A stretch of DNA of 64,000 nucleotides, taken from assembly GCA_902600475.1 (NCBI GenBank), contig CACKJM010000009.1, forward strand, positions 1 to 64,000. Direction: 5' to 3'. Source of the stretch: an uncultured Prochlorococcus sp. (lineage in GTDB: Bacteria; Cyanobacteriota; Cyanobacteriia; PCC-6307; Cyanobiaceae). Below the pieces are notes generated by a model. That model was not told where the DNA came from, did not search any database, and saw nothing but the letters and a program-made list of their open reading frames with translations. Positions 1 to 10,783 of this stretch are shown piece by piece. Made by a program: the position numbers and the translations under genes. The first letter of the stretch is position 1, and each line of letters starts with the position of its first letter.

Positions 1-702
1 GCAAAATGCGAGAAAACAAGAAGTTAAAAAATAACAAATTTGAATAGTTATTCTTGTATTGTTCTGGAGATTAACAGCGGAACTATTTATTCCAATTTTG
101 ATATCATATTTTTTATCTGCTAATGCATAAATCGTGTCAAAGCCAAAAGTCCAAAAAATCGTAGCTAGCCAGCAAAATAATAAAACAATACTATTCAAAT
201 TGCCTTCATTTGCAGCCCAAGGAATTAAGACAGCAAAACCCCAGCATATGGATAAGATTAATTGAGGATATTTGAACCATCTCTTGGCCGAAGGATAAAT
301 TAAGATAATAGGTAAAGCTAAAAAAGCAAGTGAAATGGAAAGGATTCTTCCAGGCTGAGGTAGTGACAAAGTTAAAAAGAAGCTACATAAAATTAAAAAG
401 AAAAGAATTGAATAAGCTGTTTTAAGACCGATTTTATTTGCAGCTAAAGGTCTGTTTTTTGTCCTAGCAACTCTTTGATCAATTTTCTTGTCCCAAATAT
501 CATTAACCACGCAGCCTAATCCACTTACTAGTAGTCCTCCAAGTATTATTCTTAGCAACATTAAAAATGTTGGATTAGCATCTGGGGTTAAATATAAACT
601 CCATCCAGCAGGAATAAGTAAGATCATTCTTCCAGTCGGCTTATTCCACCTTAATAATTCAAAAAAAGTACTTAATTTAATTTGTCGATTTTTATTTTGC
701 AT
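1..702 (-). CDS. ubiA: 4-hydroxybenzoate/prenyl-quinone polyprenyltransferase, UbiA family (3' end cut by window edge)
   Basis: Minus-strand reading from ATG at 702: MQNKNRQIKLSTFFELLRWNKPTGRMILLIPAGWSLYL...VSGLGCVVNDIWDKKIDQRVARTKNRPLAA, with the NDxxD prenyltransferase motif and hydrophobic segments. Not in ORF track because no stop lies inside the window. Confidence 0.85.
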   Translation of the reverse strand, partial: MQNKNRQIKLSTFFELLRWNKPTGRMILLIPAGWSLYLTPDANPTFLMLLRIILGGLLVSGLGCVVNDIWDKKIDQRVARTKNRPLAANKIGLKTAYSILFFLILCSFFLTLSLPQPGRILSISLAFLALPIILIYPSAKRWFKYPQLILSICWGFAVLIPWAANEGNLNSIVLLFCWLATIFWTFGFDTIYALADKKYDIKIGINSSAVNLQNNTRITIQICYFLTSCFLAFC

Positions 703-826
703 ATGACCTATTGTATATTTCATAACTTTAAATAATCTTACTAGGATTAGATGATTTCTATTATTTAATAATCAATCTTGGGTATATTTATTAATGGATT
801 AAAGATATCTGCATCTTATAAAAAAA

Positions 827-2422
827 ATGATACAGAAAAAAGATTTAAGATATTTTCAAGAAAAGAAAATTTTAGTAGCTTCTATAGATATTGGAACTAA
901 CTCTACACATATTTTGGTAGCAGAAATTAATCTAGAATTAAAATCATTTTCAATAAAATTCACTGATAAATCAACTACTCGTCTCGGAGAAAGAGATGAG
1001 GAGGGTAATCTTACTGAAGAATCAATCCAAAGAGCATTAGTTACTCTTAAGCGATTTAAGGAATATTGTAAAAGTAATGGAGTAAAAGAAATAGTAACAG
1101 CAGCAACAAGTGCAGTTAGGGAAGCTCCAAACGGTCAAGATTTTATTAGAAGAGTTCTTGATGAAACTGATATTCGAATAGAAATGATAAGTGGTTCTGA
1201 GGAAGCCAGATTAATTTACCTTGGTGTTCTTTCTGGCATGGCTTTTGAAGATCAGTCTTTTGTAATCATAGATATTGGAGGAGGATCTACAGAATTAATA
1301 CTTGCTGATAAAAAAGATGCCATAGCTCTTACCAGTTCGAGAATTGGTGCTGTAAGACTTAAAAATGATTTTTTAAATAAAGAGTCTATAAATTCACAAA
1401 GATCGAGTTTTCTGACAACTTTTATTAAAGGATCTTTAGAACCATCTGTTCGAAAAATAAAGAGTAGATCTAGGGGAGATAAGACTTTATCTATGATTGC
1501 AACCAGTGGCACTGCAACATCATTAGGAAATTTGATTTCAGATGATTTGGGAGAATCTAAACAAAAGTTGCATGGTTATAAATTTAAAAGGGATAATTTA
1601 CAAAATTTATTGGAAAAACTAATGAAATTGCCAGTTTCGGAAATCAAGAAAATACCTTCATTAAGTGAGAGAAGAGCAGAAATAATTGTTCCAGGAGCAT
1701 TGATATTAAACACAGCGATGGAGATGTTGAACTTTAATGAATTAACTATAAGTGAGAGGGCGCTTAGAGAGGGTTTAGTTGTTGATTGGATGCTTCGTAA
1801 AGGGATAATAAAAAACGAGTTAAATATTCAAAGCAATATTAGAAAAACAACCATAGTTCATCAGGCCAGAAAGTTTGGCGTAGATAGTACAAGAGCTGAG
1901 AAAGTTATCGATATTGCCTTTCAAATCTACGATCAGACTGAAAATATCTTTCATAGTGATAATGATCCTAAAGCCAAAGAACTTCTTTGGGCAGCTTCTA
2001 ATCTTTATAATTGTGGGAAATATGTGAATGTAGGTTCATATCACAAACACTCTTGGTACTTAATAAAAAATTGTGAATTGTTGGGATATTCTGAAGCAGA
2101 AACAAATATTATTGCTTCAATTGCCAGATACCATAGAAAGACTCTACCAAAGAAAAGACATGAGTCTTGGCAAAATTTAATATCCAAAGAAGATAAAACA
2201 TTAGTTCTTGAAATGTCATTGATTTTGAGACTAGCTGCATCTCTTGATCAAAGACCTGATAAGGTGATTTCCTCAGTTCAAATAAAATTGCAGGGCAATA
2301 TTCTTACATTTGAACTTTTACCTTTTAATAGAAACCATGATCTTCTACTTGAAAAATGGAACTTAGGATTATGCCGTAATGTAATAAAAGAACTGAAGAA
2401 TTTAGATTTAAAAGTTATTTAG
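827..2422 (+). CDS. ppx: exopolyphosphatase Ppx/GppA family
   Basis: N-terminal ASIDIGTNSTHILVAEI and FVIIDIGGGSTELIL ASKHA phosphatase motifs, plus C-terminal HD-like region. Confidence 0.9.
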   Translation: MIQKKDLRYFQEKKILVASIDIGTNSTHILVAEINLELKSFSIKFTDKSTTRLGERDEEGNLTEESIQRALVTLKRFKEYCKSNGVKEIVTAATSAVREAPNGQDFIRRVLDETDIRIEMISGSEEARLIYLGVLSGMAFEDQSFVIIDIGGGSTELILADKKDAIALTSSRIGAVRLKNDFLNKESINSQRSSFLTTFIKGSLEPSVRKIKSRSRGDKTLSMIATSGTATSLGNLISDDLGESKQKLHGYKFKRDNLQNLLEKLMKLPVSEIKKIPSLSERRAEIIVPGALILNTAMEMLNFNELTISERALREGLVVDWMLRKGIIKNELNIQSNIRKTTIVHQARKFGVDSTRAEKVIDIAFQIYDQTENIFHSDNDPKAKELLWAASNLYNCGKYVNVGSYHKHSWYLIKNCELLGYSEAETNIIASIARYHRKTLPKKRHESWQNLISKEDKTLVLEMSLILRLAASLDQRPDKVISSVQIKLQGNILTFELLPFNRNHDLLLEKWNLGLCRNVIKELKNLDLKVI

Positions 2423-2909
2423 TTTTTTTTAAAAGTTCTTGTTTTGGAGTTTGATTCTGAGAAGAGTCTGAAAATAAATTGAAAATTAAGGACGATGCGA
2501 TTAGTCCGAGAAAGCCTGCAATTAAAATAAATATTAAGAACCCTACTGGATTAAGATTCTTAGATTGCCTAGACTTGTAATTATTTTTGGAAACTTCTTC
2601 AACTATTTCTTCAATTTTTACTTCTTTCCTCTCTGTCTTGAATTCATCCATTATAAATTCTGTATCGATTTTGAGCTTCTGTGAAATCCTTCTAATCATT
2701 GCTTTGACAAATACTTTTTCAGGTAGCTTTTCTTCATAACCCTCTTCTATGGCTTCAAGTTGATGAGTGCCGATTTTTAAATCAGAAGCCAATTCTTCAA
2801 TAGATTGATTTCTACTTAACCTTGCCTCTTTAATGAAATTCCCAATTCTCTTTAAAGAGGAATTTTCACCTTTATTGTTGTTTTCCGAAACAGATTTTAT
2901 TTCTTTCAA
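2415..2909 (-). CDS. RodZ-like N-terminal helix-turn-helix protein with one TM segment
   Basis: IGNFIKEARLSRNQSIEELASDLKIGTHQLEAIEEGYEEKLPEKVFVKAMIRRIS matches the HTH_25/RodZ N-terminus; TM near the C-terminus. Confidence 0.7.
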   Translation of the reverse strand: MKEIKSVSENNNKGENSSLKRIGNFIKEARLSRNQSIEELASDLKIGTHQLEAIEEGYEEKLPEKVFVKAMIRRISQKLKIDTEFIMDEFKTERKEVKIEEIVEEVSKNNYKSRQSKNLNPVGFLIFILIAGFLGLIASSLIFNLFSDSSQNQTPKQELLKKTK

Positions 2910-2963
2910 AGCAAATAATTTTTACTAATTATAGTAATTAATATTTTTCTATCAAGTTTAAGA

Positions 2964-3719
2964 TTATTTATTCCTAAAGAGATGCCTATAAGATCGATTA
3001 TAAAGGTTAGATCTTTTTTGAGAATTACTAATTGCTGGGCTAATTATGTAAATGGTTGTTCTAATTAGTTTTTTCTCAATAGAAAATTTTTCCATATCTT
3101 TTAATTCTATTAATGATGTCCAACCATCATCCCAAGATACTCTAAATCCAACAATCACTTTAGTCTCTGGAGGGTAAAACTCTAGTAGAGTTTCTTGAGA
3201 CCTTTTCACATGCCTAGCACTTAGATATAGACATATAGAGGAATTATGTTTCGCAAGATCTTCAAGAGATTCTTTTTCGGGCATTCCTGTTCGCCCCCCT
3301 GCTCTAGTTAAAATTATTGTTTGCGTTATGTCAGGGATGGTTAACTCAGCTTCATGATATGCTGCAGCAACTTGAAAAGCACTTACTCCAGGAACAACCT
3401 CGACTTCAATTTTTTCGTTTTTTAAAATTTCGATTTGCTCTCTAATAGCTCCAAAAAGGCAAGGGTCTCCATCATGCAACCTTACAACAGTTTTCCCTGC
3501 CTTAAATTTATCTATCATAATTGAGGTGATTTGCTCTAAGTTGAGAGAACTAGTTTTTATTTTTTCAGAACCTTCTTTAGCAAAATCTAAAATCTTTTCA
3601 GGAATTAGAGAATCAGTCCAAATAATGACTTCTGCAATTTTTATCTTTTTTAATGCTTTTAAAGTTAATAATTCTGGATCACCTGGACCAACACCAACAA
3701 AGGATATTTTATTATCCAT
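2964..3719 (-). CDS. cobM: precorrin-4 C11-methyltransferase
   Basis: [21 protein letters not shown] and [19 protein letters not shown] tetrapyrrole methylase motifs; likely start is the internal MDNKISF rather than the ORF-track start at 3737. Confidence 0.85.
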   Translation of the reverse strand: MDNKISFVGVGPGDPELLTLKALKKIKIAEVIIWTDSLIPEKILDFAKEGSEKIKTSSLNLEQITSIMIDKFKAGKTVVRLHDGDPCLFGAIREQIEILKNEKIEVEVVPGVSAFQVAAAYHEAELTIPDITQTIILTRAGGRTGMPEKESLEDLAKHNSSICLYLSARHVKRSQETLLEFYPPETKVIVGFRVSWDDGWTSLIELKDMEKFSIEKKLIRTTIYIISPAISNSQKRSNLYNRSYRHLFRNK

Positions 3720-4605
3720 TCTTTCTATTTTTACCACTACATGTTCTCAATCTTAAAAAAAATATTCCAATTAATCCAGAAGAAAATAGAAAAATACTTA
3801 TAAATTGAGCCATTCTTATACCGCCATCACAGAAAGGTGGAATTCCACCAATGCATAGTGGGTCAGTTCTTAAACCTTCAATCCAGAATCTTCCAAAGCT
3901 ATAATTTATTAAATAAAGACAGCTAATAAAGCCAGGCCTGAAAAAATCTGTTTTATTTTGTTTATTAAAGATAATAATAAGGACTATGAAAATTAAAAGA
4001 TTCCACAATGACTCATAGAGAAATGTAGGATGAAAAAATTCATTATTAAGAAATTCTAAAGGCCTATTTTGGATAGGTATAAATAATTTCCAAGGCAAAT
4101 TTGTAGGAACTCCAAAGGCTTCATTATTGAAAAAATTTCCCCACCTTCCTATTGATTGTCCAAGAATAATCGAGGGTATTAATATATCTATAAAAGTTTT
4201 TAAATTAATTTTTTTCGACTTACAGAAATAGATAATAGATATTAATCCTCCAATTAGACCTCCATGGATTGCTATGCCTCCTTCCCAAACTGCAAGAAAA
4301 GAAGGTATTTGAATGATGTTGTTGAATAGTTCAAAAGAAGTAAAAAAGTTCTCTCCGCTATATTGCCTCCACTCAAAAATTACGTAATAAGCTCTAGCTC
4401 CAATTATTGAAGAGATTATTAATGATGGAAGTATTTCGCTAATGTACTCTGGGTTAATATTTCTTGCCTTTGCTAGTTTTTTAGAGACATATAGGCCTAT
4501 TAAAACTGAAACCGAAATAAGCAGTCCGTACCATCTAATAGTTATAAATCCTAAATTTAAAAAAGTTTCTCCTGGAGATTGTATGAAAGCTTGAAATATA
4601 AGCAT
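3712..4605 (-). CDS. lgt: prolipoprotein diacylglyceryl transferase
   Basis: Multi-TM protein with [20 protein letters not shown] and [13 protein letters not shown] motifs typical of Lgt. Confidence 0.93.
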   Translation of the reverse strand: MLIFQAFIQSPGETFLNLGFITIRWYGLLISVSVLIGLYVSKKLAKARNINPEYISEILPSLIISSIIGARAYYVIFEWRQYSGENFFTSFELFNNIIQIPSFLAVWEGGIAIHGGLIGGLISIIYFCKSKKINLKTFIDILIPSIILGQSIGRWGNFFNNEAFGVPTNLPWKLFIPIQNRPLEFLNNEFFHPTFLYESLWNLLIFIVLIIIFNKQNKTDFFRPGFISCLYLINYSFGRFWIEGLRTDPLCIGGIPPFCDGGIRMAQFISIFLFSSGLIGIFFLRLRTCSGKNRKNG

Positions 4606-4615
4606 TTAAAGAAAG

Positions 4616-5569
4616 TTAGATACCCTCTGCTGCTTGCACTTTTTCTACCTGTTTTTTCTTTAATACTAAAAGTATTTGGGTTAAGCCTACACCAATGAAG
4701 AATGCAATCAATCCAATTACTCTATAAGGGCTCTGAAGTACAACCTCAGCATCTAATTGCCCAAAGCCGCCAACGTTGGGATCATTAGTAAGAGGGTCAC
4801 CCGCATTAATTTTGTCTTGTGCTTTTACTATAAGTTGAGGACCAACAGGCACTGCTTCAGTAGTTATCTCACCTTCATCGTTTTCTATATTGACTTTATA
4901 GCTACCATCTTCAATTGTTTCTATTGAATTAATAGTTCCTGAGGTGGAAGAAGTGAAAACTACATTATTGCTTTTGTCTCCAGTTGGGTATACCTGACCT
5001 CGACCTCTATTGCCTCCGATATGTAACGAATATTTTCCATAGTGATATTCTTTATTAGTGGATGGATCAGGAGAAAGTACAGGGAAAACTATTTCTTTAT
5101 TAGTATCGCCAGGTAAAGGCCCTACAATAATGATATTATCTTTCTCTTCACTGTAATTAGTGAAATAAACCCCTTCTGTCTCCTGTTTGATTTCTTCGGT
5201 CCATCTTTCTTGTGGAGCAAGTTTAAAGCCATCAGGCAGCATTACAACAGCACCAACTTGTAATGGGACTTCAGAACCATCAGCACCAATCTCTTTCAAG
5301 TCATTTTTGTAGGGTATTTTGACTACAGCTTTGAAAACACTGTCAGCTCCAACAGATTGTGGAACCTCTGCAATTGTAGGCATCTGAGCTAAATGACAAT
5401 TTGCACAGACTATCTTTCCTGTGGCTTCTCTAGGGGATTCATAGTTTTGCTGAGCCCAAAATGGATAAGCAAAAGTGATCTTTGGATAAAATACAATGCT
5501 CGAAATGAAAAGCAGAGTACAGATAAATAAACTTGTTTTTTTCATGATTTGATTTTTGAGATCTTTCAT
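4616..5569 (-). CDS. petA: apocytochrome f
   Basis: Signal peptide then [30 protein letters not shown] with c-type haem motif CANCH. Track start at 5659 overlaps petC; MKDLKNQ (5569) or MKKTSLF (5545) are more plausible starts. Confidence 0.95.
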   Translation of the reverse strand: MKDLKNQIMKKTSLFICTLLFISSIVFYPKITFAYPFWAQQNYESPREATGKIVCANCHLAQMPTIAEVPQSVGADSVFKAVVKIPYKNDLKEIGADGSEVPLQVGAVVMLPDGFKLAPQERWTEEIKQETEGVYFTNYSEEKDNIIIVGPLPGDTNKEIVFPVLSPDPSTNKEYHYGKYSLHIGGNRGRGQVYPTGDKSNNVVFTSSTSGTINSIETIEDGSYKVNIENDEGEITTEAVPVGPQLIVKAQDKINAGDPLTNDPNVGGFGQLDAEVVLQSPYRVIGLIAFFIGVGLTQILLVLKKKQVEKVQAAEGI

Positions 5570-5573
5570 TTTT

Positions 5574-6110
5574 TTATGCCCACCATGGATTTTCATTGGT
5601 TCTAAAGTCAGTTTCTGACCATTGTTTGACGAGTACAGCATCATCTTCAATATCGACATGAGCTAGAGCTAAAGATAAAGGAGCAGGTCCTCTTACTACC
5701 TTCCCATTTGTATCGTACTGACTGCCATGACAAGGACATATGAATTTATTAGCACCACTATCCCATGGGACAACGCAACCTAAATGAGTACAAATTGCAT
5801 TTAAACCAAATTCTCCTATTTCCCCGCCCTCATTAACAATTAAATAAGTTGGATCTCCCTTTAGACCCTGCACTAGACTTCTATCTCCTGCTTGATGGGT
5901 AGCTAACCAACCTGTTTTAGTTATTGGATTCCCTAATTCATCTTTAGCAGAAGTTCCACCACCACCACCACCTGCTCTTAAAGGCATGAAATAATTTGCT
6001 ACGGGGTAAAGGGCTCCTAACGCTACACCAGTTGCAGTACCAAACGTAAGAAGATTCATAAATTGCCTTCGACCCATTGAAGGGACATCATTGGAACTTA
6101 ATTGAGTCAT
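5574..6110 (-). CDS. petC: cytochrome b6f Rieske iron-sulfur subunit
   Basis: [10 protein letters not shown] and CPCHGSQYD Rieske cluster motifs; N-terminal TM and Gly-rich hinge. Confidence 0.96.
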   Translation of the reverse strand: MTQLSSNDVPSMGRRQFMNLLTFGTATGVALGALYPVANYFMPLRAGGGGGGTSAKDELGNPITKTGWLATHQAGDRSLVQGLKGDPTYLIVNEGGEIGEFGLNAICTHLGCVVPWDSGANKFICPCHGSQYDTNGKVVRGPAPLSLALAHVDIEDDAVLVKQWSETDFRTNENPWWA

Positions 6111-6233
6111 TCGCTACTTGGTTCTGTTATTTATTAGTTATTATGGAGCAAATTGTTCAATTTCTGTTGCAAATAGATAGGACTTTTAATAATTTAAAGT
6201 AAAAGTTTAGGATGTCTTAATTAATTGATTTAA

Positions 6234-6551
6234 ATGAACCCATTACTAGTAGATGAAGTTATGCATTATTTGATTCATCGCTGGGGGAAAAAATATGATT
6301 TTAGACTCTTTAGAAGAGGAAAATTTGTTTATTTTCAGATGATGTGGGGATTTCTTGGACAGGAATCATTCCCTTTAAGTGAACATGAATATAAAAAATC
6401 AATAGCTGATAAAATTGAAGTTTTAAATAGATGTGGATATTCAGAAGAAGTAAGGGAATGGCTAAAGAAAGTCAATGCTAAGCCAAGGTTAGGTAGAGCT
6501 GTCAGCTTGCAACTCAATCTTAATGAGAAGATGAAAGAGTTTTTGACTTAA
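6234..6551 (+). CDS. conserved cyanobacterial protein, DUF3067-like
   Basis: MNPLLVDEVMHYLIHRWGKKYDFRLFRRGKFVYFQMMWGFLGQ resembles the DUF3067 family from memory; good reading frame. Confidence 0.7.
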   Translation: MNPLLVDEVMHYLIHRWGKKYDFRLFRRGKFVYFQMMWGFLGQESFPLSEHEYKKSIADKIEVLNRCGYSEEVREWLKKVNAKPRLGRAVSLQLNLNEKMKEFLT

Positions 6552-7278
6552 GGTTTTCTGATAAGTAAGTTAATCCAGTACCCACAAAAAATAAGAACAC
6601 CATCGATATAGATAGCAATGACATTGTCAATGGGTCTGTTGAAGGGGTAATCACTGCAGATAATATTGCGGAGGAAATTACAACTATCTTCCAATTCGAA
6701 ATCATTTTTTCTGTTGTGATTATTCCAAGAGAACCAAGAATAAATTGTAATACTGGCAATTGAAAAGCTATTGCAGTGCTAGACATTAATAAGAGAACAA
6801 AATCAAAATATCTTTCTATAGACCAAGTTGGTTCAACAATATCAGCACCGAAACTAATGAAGAAATTTATTGCTGCAGGGACTAATATCCACCATGAAAA
6901 AATTAATCCTAAAAAAAACAGAAGACCTGAACCAAAAACTGCGGGCAAGATAAGGCTTTTTTCTTGTTTTGTTAACCCAGGAGAAATAAATAATATTATT
7001 TGATAAAAAATATAAGGCATAGAAACTATCAATCCGCTGTAACCTGCAACTTTAATTGCGACAAATAAAAACTCTCCTGGAGCAAGTTGTAGTAAATGGA
7101 TATCACCAGCTGGAATTTCTAAAAAAGATATCAATGGCTTTATTGTTAGAAAACTAAAGAATATTGAAATAAGTATTGAGTAAATTGAGTTTAGTATCCT
7201 TTGACGAAGCTCCTCTAAATGATCACTAAAAGGCATCGAATCTGATAATTTATTTTCTCTTTGACCTGTACCTCTCAT
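6520..7278 (-). CDS. tatC: Sec-independent translocase subunit TatC
   Basis: MPFSDHLEELRQRI start motif, multi-TM, SAVITPSTDPLTM near C-terminus. Confidence 0.94.
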   Translation of the reverse strand: MRGTGQRENKLSDSMPFSDHLEELRQRILNSIYSILISIFFSFLTIKPLISFLEIPAGDIHLLQLAPGEFLFVAIKVAGYSGLIVSMPYIFYQIILFISPGLTKQEKSLILPAVFGSGLLFFLGLIFSWWILVPAAINFFISFGADIVEPTWSIERYFDFVLLLMSSTAIAFQLPVLQFILGSLGIITTEKMISNWKIVVISSAILSAVITPSTDPLTMSLLSISMVFLFFVGTGLTYLSENLKSKTLSSSH

Positions 7279-7358
7279 TATTATTTGAAAAAGATTGTGT
7301 AAGAAAAAGGTTTAAAAATACTATTGTCAAAGTCCAATTTATTTTTCGATAAATTTAA

Positions 7359-7619
7359 TTATTTGCTTAATTTAGGATTAGTTGGATCAGGTAATAAGAA
7401 AGGAGGGGCATCATTTAAGGATGATTCACCATAAGTTTCATATTCTCTATATCCACCCATTTTCCCATTTGTTTTCATTAAAGCGCTTACGAAGGCAAGT
7501 AGTAAGAAAACAGTAGGAGCTCCAATTATTAATGCAGCACCAAATAGATATCCAACAATAAATTCTGGAAAACTATGATTTCCTAAAAATTCATGAGTGC
7601 CCAAAAGAAAATCAAACAT
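7359..7619 (-). CDS. conserved small membrane protein of unknown function
   Basis: 86 aa: MFDFLLGTHEFLGNHSFPEFIVGYLFGAALIIGAPTVFLLLAFVSALM with one or two TM segments and Pro-rich tail; fills the gap between flanking genes. Confidence 0.7.
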   Translation of the reverse strand: MFDFLLGTHEFLGNHSFPEFIVGYLFGAALIIGAPTVFLLLAFVSALMKTNGKMGGYREYETYGESSLNDAPPFLLPDPTNPKLSK

Positions 7620-7648
7620 TTAGATTTAAAAATTTTTTTTATTATAAA

Positions 7649-9373
7649 CTAAATTACTGTTTTAAGATTTTTTTTAATGTAATCTTCTCCTCTTGTAGGA
7701 TTTCCCCAAATAATTTCTCCATTTTTAAAGGAAACGCAACCCGGTCCTCCTTTTTTGATTTTTTGCAAATCTTTAATCTTTACTAAATTAATTGGAACTT
7801 TAATGTTTCTTTTCGCCTTACTAAATAAAGCAGCTAAATCTGCAGCTAACTGAAGATCTTGTTCAGATGCTACTTGAGATGAAGACTTCAAAACTACATG
7901 ACTGCCAGGTGATTCCTGTGCATGAAACCATAAATCCCCTTTTTTTGAGAACTTAAAGCTTATTAAGTCATTTTGCCTCATATTTCGACCTACCTGAAGC
8001 TTCAATCCTCTGGGAGTATCAATTTGAATAGGAGAAGATTGTAATTCAGATGTACTTTTGTTATCTTCTCTTTGCCTTTTGACATTGATATTAAACTCGC
8101 TACAAATTTCTTCCATAATTTCTTCAAGTAGTTTGATTCTCATAAAAAGTTTTTCATGATTTAAAGAATTTAAATTTTCTAGAAGCGTGGTGAATTCATC
8201 TAATCTTTGTATATTCGTTTTGTAAATACTTAATCTTTCTCTTATCAATTCTCTAGATCGCCGTAGTTTTTTTGACTTTTTATATAGTTTTTGTCCTTCA
8301 ATAATATCTCGTTTTCTAATTTTATTTGAAGAAAATATATTGTCAGCTTTTTCTTTATATTCCTCGTAGTTTTCTGATTTTGTAAGAAGATCAAATTGAA
8401 TATTTAAATTCTTTTTCTCAGTATTGGTCTGTTTAAAAATTATCCCTTCAACTTTCTTTTCCAATAATTCAAGTTTTTTTTGTTTCAGATGATAATCATA
8501 ATAATTCTCTAAACTTGTGCATAAATCTACTTTATTTTCGAAATTAATTTCCTTTTCAAAAAACCAAACGCAATAAAAATCTTTCTTAAATGTAGAAAAG
8601 TTAAAGTTATTGTTTTTAAATCTATTTATCCAAATCTTCCAATTTTTAAATATCACCTTTAAGTCCGAATCGCTAATGAAATCAATATTTTTTTCCATTA
8701 TTTCTGAATTAACAGTTTTGCTAACAAACTCTAATTGTTTTGTGAGGATAGGGCTAACTCCTTGATAAGTATTTATTAGACAGTATTTCAAAGACTCAGG
8801 TACTATTGAAATTGAGTCTTTCCATGATTGAAAAGACTCATCTTCTCTAGGTTGTTTTTTTAGATTGACTGGAGGACCAGAATAAATTGATCCTGTTGAA
8901 ATTGTTCTAAAACTAGATTGACTTGATTTAATTTGTTTACCAACGGCAATTATTTTATGTTTATTATCCAGATAAAAAATATTACTATGTTTTCCCATTA
9001 ATTCAAAAATTAAATACTTATTAATTTCATCTCCAGGTTTTTTTGCAAAACTAAATTTTATAACTCTTTCGAAATCATCTTGATCAATCGAAATTAAAGC
9101 CATATACTTTAATCCATATCTTATTTGTTTAGAAAGTGTGCTTTCTCTCCCAATCTTTTCTGGCTTATTTATCTTTAGTATTCTAGGAGAGTCTCCATTC
9201 CATGAAACTTCTAACCATGTTTGGGAATCTACTCCTCTGAAACATAATTGAATTGTATTAGGCTCTGGTTGTTGGGCAGTCTCAAACTTTGTAGGTAAGA
9301 TGTTCTTTGTCAAATAATGCAAGACAGATCTAATAGATGTAATATCCATTATCTGTGGAACACCTTTTTGCAT
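7649..9373 (-). CDS. NFACT-family protein (RqcH/Rqc2/fibronectin-binding A-like)
   Basis: C-terminal GDLWFHAQESPGSHVVLKS NFACT-R motif, central coiled coil, N-terminal NFACT-N region. Confidence 0.85.
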   Translation of the reverse strand: MQKGVPQIMDITSIRSVLHYLTKNILPTKFETAQQPEPNTIQLCFRGVDSQTWLEVSWNGDSPRILKINKPEKIGRESTLSKQIRYGLKYMALISIDQDDFERVIKFSFAKKPGDEINKYLIFELMGKHSNIFYLDNKHKIIAVGKQIKSSQSSFRTISTGSIYSGPPVNLKKQPREDESFQSWKDSISIVPESLKYCLINTYQGVSPILTKQLEFVSKTVNSEIMEKNIDFISDSDLKVIFKNWKIWINRFKNNNFNFSTFKKDFYCVWFFEKEINFENKVDLCTSLENYYDYHLKQKKLELLEKKVEGIIFKQTNTEKKNLNIQFDLLTKSENYEEYKEKADNIFSSNKIRKRDIIEGQKLYKKSKKLRRSRELIRERLSIYKTNIQRLDEFTTLLENLNSLNHEKLFMRIKLLEEIMEEICSEFNINVKRQREDNKSTSELQSSPIQIDTPRGLKLQVGRNMRQNDLISFKFSKKGDLWFHAQESPGSHVVLKSSSQVASEQDLQLAADLAALFSKAKRNIKVPINLVKIKDLQKIKKGGPGCVSFKNGEIIWGNPTRGEDYIKKNLKTVI

Positions 9374-9422
9374 TATTCCTTTTTAATTCACAAGAAGTTT
9401 ATTTTACTGTAAAAAATTTAAT

Positions 9423-9977
9423 ATGAAAAATCAAAAAAAACTTATTATCCTTACTGGACCCAGCGGGGTAGGTAAAGGAACAGTTGTTAAAAAAATATTA
9501 GGTAAAGAAAAAAATTTTTGGCTCTCAATATCTGCAACTACTAGAGAACCTAGAAAGGGAGAGAAGGATGGAGAAAATTACTACTTTTTAAATCAAGAAA
9601 AGTTTAAAGAAATGATTGAACAAAACCTGTTCCTTGAATGGGCTCAATTCGCTGAAAACTACTATGGAACACCATTGTCCTCTGTTAATGAGAAAATAAA
9701 AAAGGGATTTACCGTACTACTTGAAATTGAAGTAGAGGGTGCTAGGCAAATAAAAAATAAGTTTCCTAATTCATTGTCAATATTTTTACTTCCTCCGGAT
9801 AAAGAAGAGCTAGAGAGAAGAATAAGAAATAGAGGTACAGAAAAAGAAGATGCAATTAAAAAAAGACTCTCAAGGGCTAATTATGAGATTTCAGTATCAA
9901 ATCAATTTGATTTTGTATTAACAAATCACAATGTTGATGAAACAGCAAAAAAAATAATCAAGTTAGTAAAAACTTGA
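9423..9977 (+). CDS. gmk: guanylate kinase
   Basis: LIILTGPSGVGKGTVVKKI P-loop; SATTREPRKGEKDGENYYFL GMP-binding region. Confidence 0.95.
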   Translation: MKNQKKLIILTGPSGVGKGTVVKKILGKEKNFWLSISATTREPRKGEKDGENYYFLNQEKFKEMIEQNLFLEWAQFAENYYGTPLSSVNEKIKKGFTVLLEIEVEGARQIKNKFPNSLSIFLLPPDKEELERRIRNRGTEKEDAIKKRLSRANYEISVSNQFDFVLTNHNVDETAKKIIKLVKT

Positions 9978-9991
9978 TTATTTTCTCTTTT

Positions 9992-10126
9992 TCAACTCAT
10001 TGGATGGAATAATAAATCTGGGAAAAACCTATTAAATTCGATAATTATTCCAGCTGTAAGGCTTAGCCAAATTGCTGCTACCACTGGAGCAGATCTGATG
10101 AATTTTGTGTTTAGAATTTTGAACAT
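9992..10126 (-). CDS. psaJ: photosystem I reaction centre subunit IX
   Basis: Minus-strand 44 aa [44 protein letters not shown], directly downstream of psaF; below ORF-track length cutoff. Confidence 0.93.
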   Translation of the reverse strand: MFKILNTKFIRSAPVVAAIWLSLTAGIIIEFNRFFPDLLFHPMS

Positions 10127-10154
10127 TTGGTTTATGAAAGTTTTTTAAGGATTT

Positions 10155-10718
10155 TTAGCGAGGACCATTAAGTGTAATATTATTATCCTTCTCTCTTAGA
10201 TCTCCATTTCTACCTTCTTTATTAGCAAGAAGAGGCCATTGCGCTCCTTTAACAAGGCATTTTCTGGCTAAGTCTAGGTCAATAATGATCTCAAGATCTG
10301 CTGGATTCTTAGTCTTTTTTGATTCAATGAGATACTCTCTTCCTGACCAACCTATAATTCCAGCAATGTAAATGAACAATACTCCGGGAATAAGTAAATC
10401 TCCTTCATGACCTCTATTTAAGAGGGCTCCCCATGGCTCTAGAGGAGGTCCAATTATTAAGTGTGGAAGACCATCATCTCCGCATGATGCTTTTCCATAT
10501 CTTTCAAATCTTGCGATGTCTTTTTGAGTAGTTGCAGAATTTGCTCTCTCGATGAATTTAGGATTTTCAGAGCATTTTGTGAGGGCTGAAGCAGTATATT
10601 CTGTGCTAGCTCTATCTGCATTTAAGGCAGGCCCATTTGCAGCTAGAGCAATTGGAGTAATTCCGAGGAACAGAAAAACTGAGGTTATGATTGAAAAAAA
10701 GAATTTCATAAGTTGCAA
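10155..10718 (-). CDS. psaF: photosystem I reaction centre subunit III
   Basis: Signal peptide, LTKCSENPKFIERA, RYGKASCGDDGLPHLIIGP, LIPGVLFIYIAGIIGWSGREYL. Confidence 0.95.
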   Translation of the reverse strand: MQLMKFFFSIITSVFLFLGITPIALAANGPALNADRASTEYTASALTKCSENPKFIERANSATTQKDIARFERYGKASCGDDGLPHLIIGPPLEPWGALLNRGHEGDLLIPGVLFIYIAGIIGWSGREYLIESKKTKNPADLEIIIDLDLARKCLVKGAQWPLLANKEGRNGDLREKDNNITLNGPR

Positions 10719-10783
10719 TCTTTAATTCCTTATAGTGTGTTAAGTAAGAAATTAATATTAAAATAGAACAAGTTGAATCAAAA

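Noticed and set aside
488-706. 72-aa plus-strand ORF in track
   Set aside because: Antisense to the ubiA-like gene, whose minus-strand frame gives a clear NDxxD prenyltransferase.
1252-1512. 86-aa minus ORF
   Set aside because: Lies wholly inside ppx on the opposite strand; no family-like sequence.
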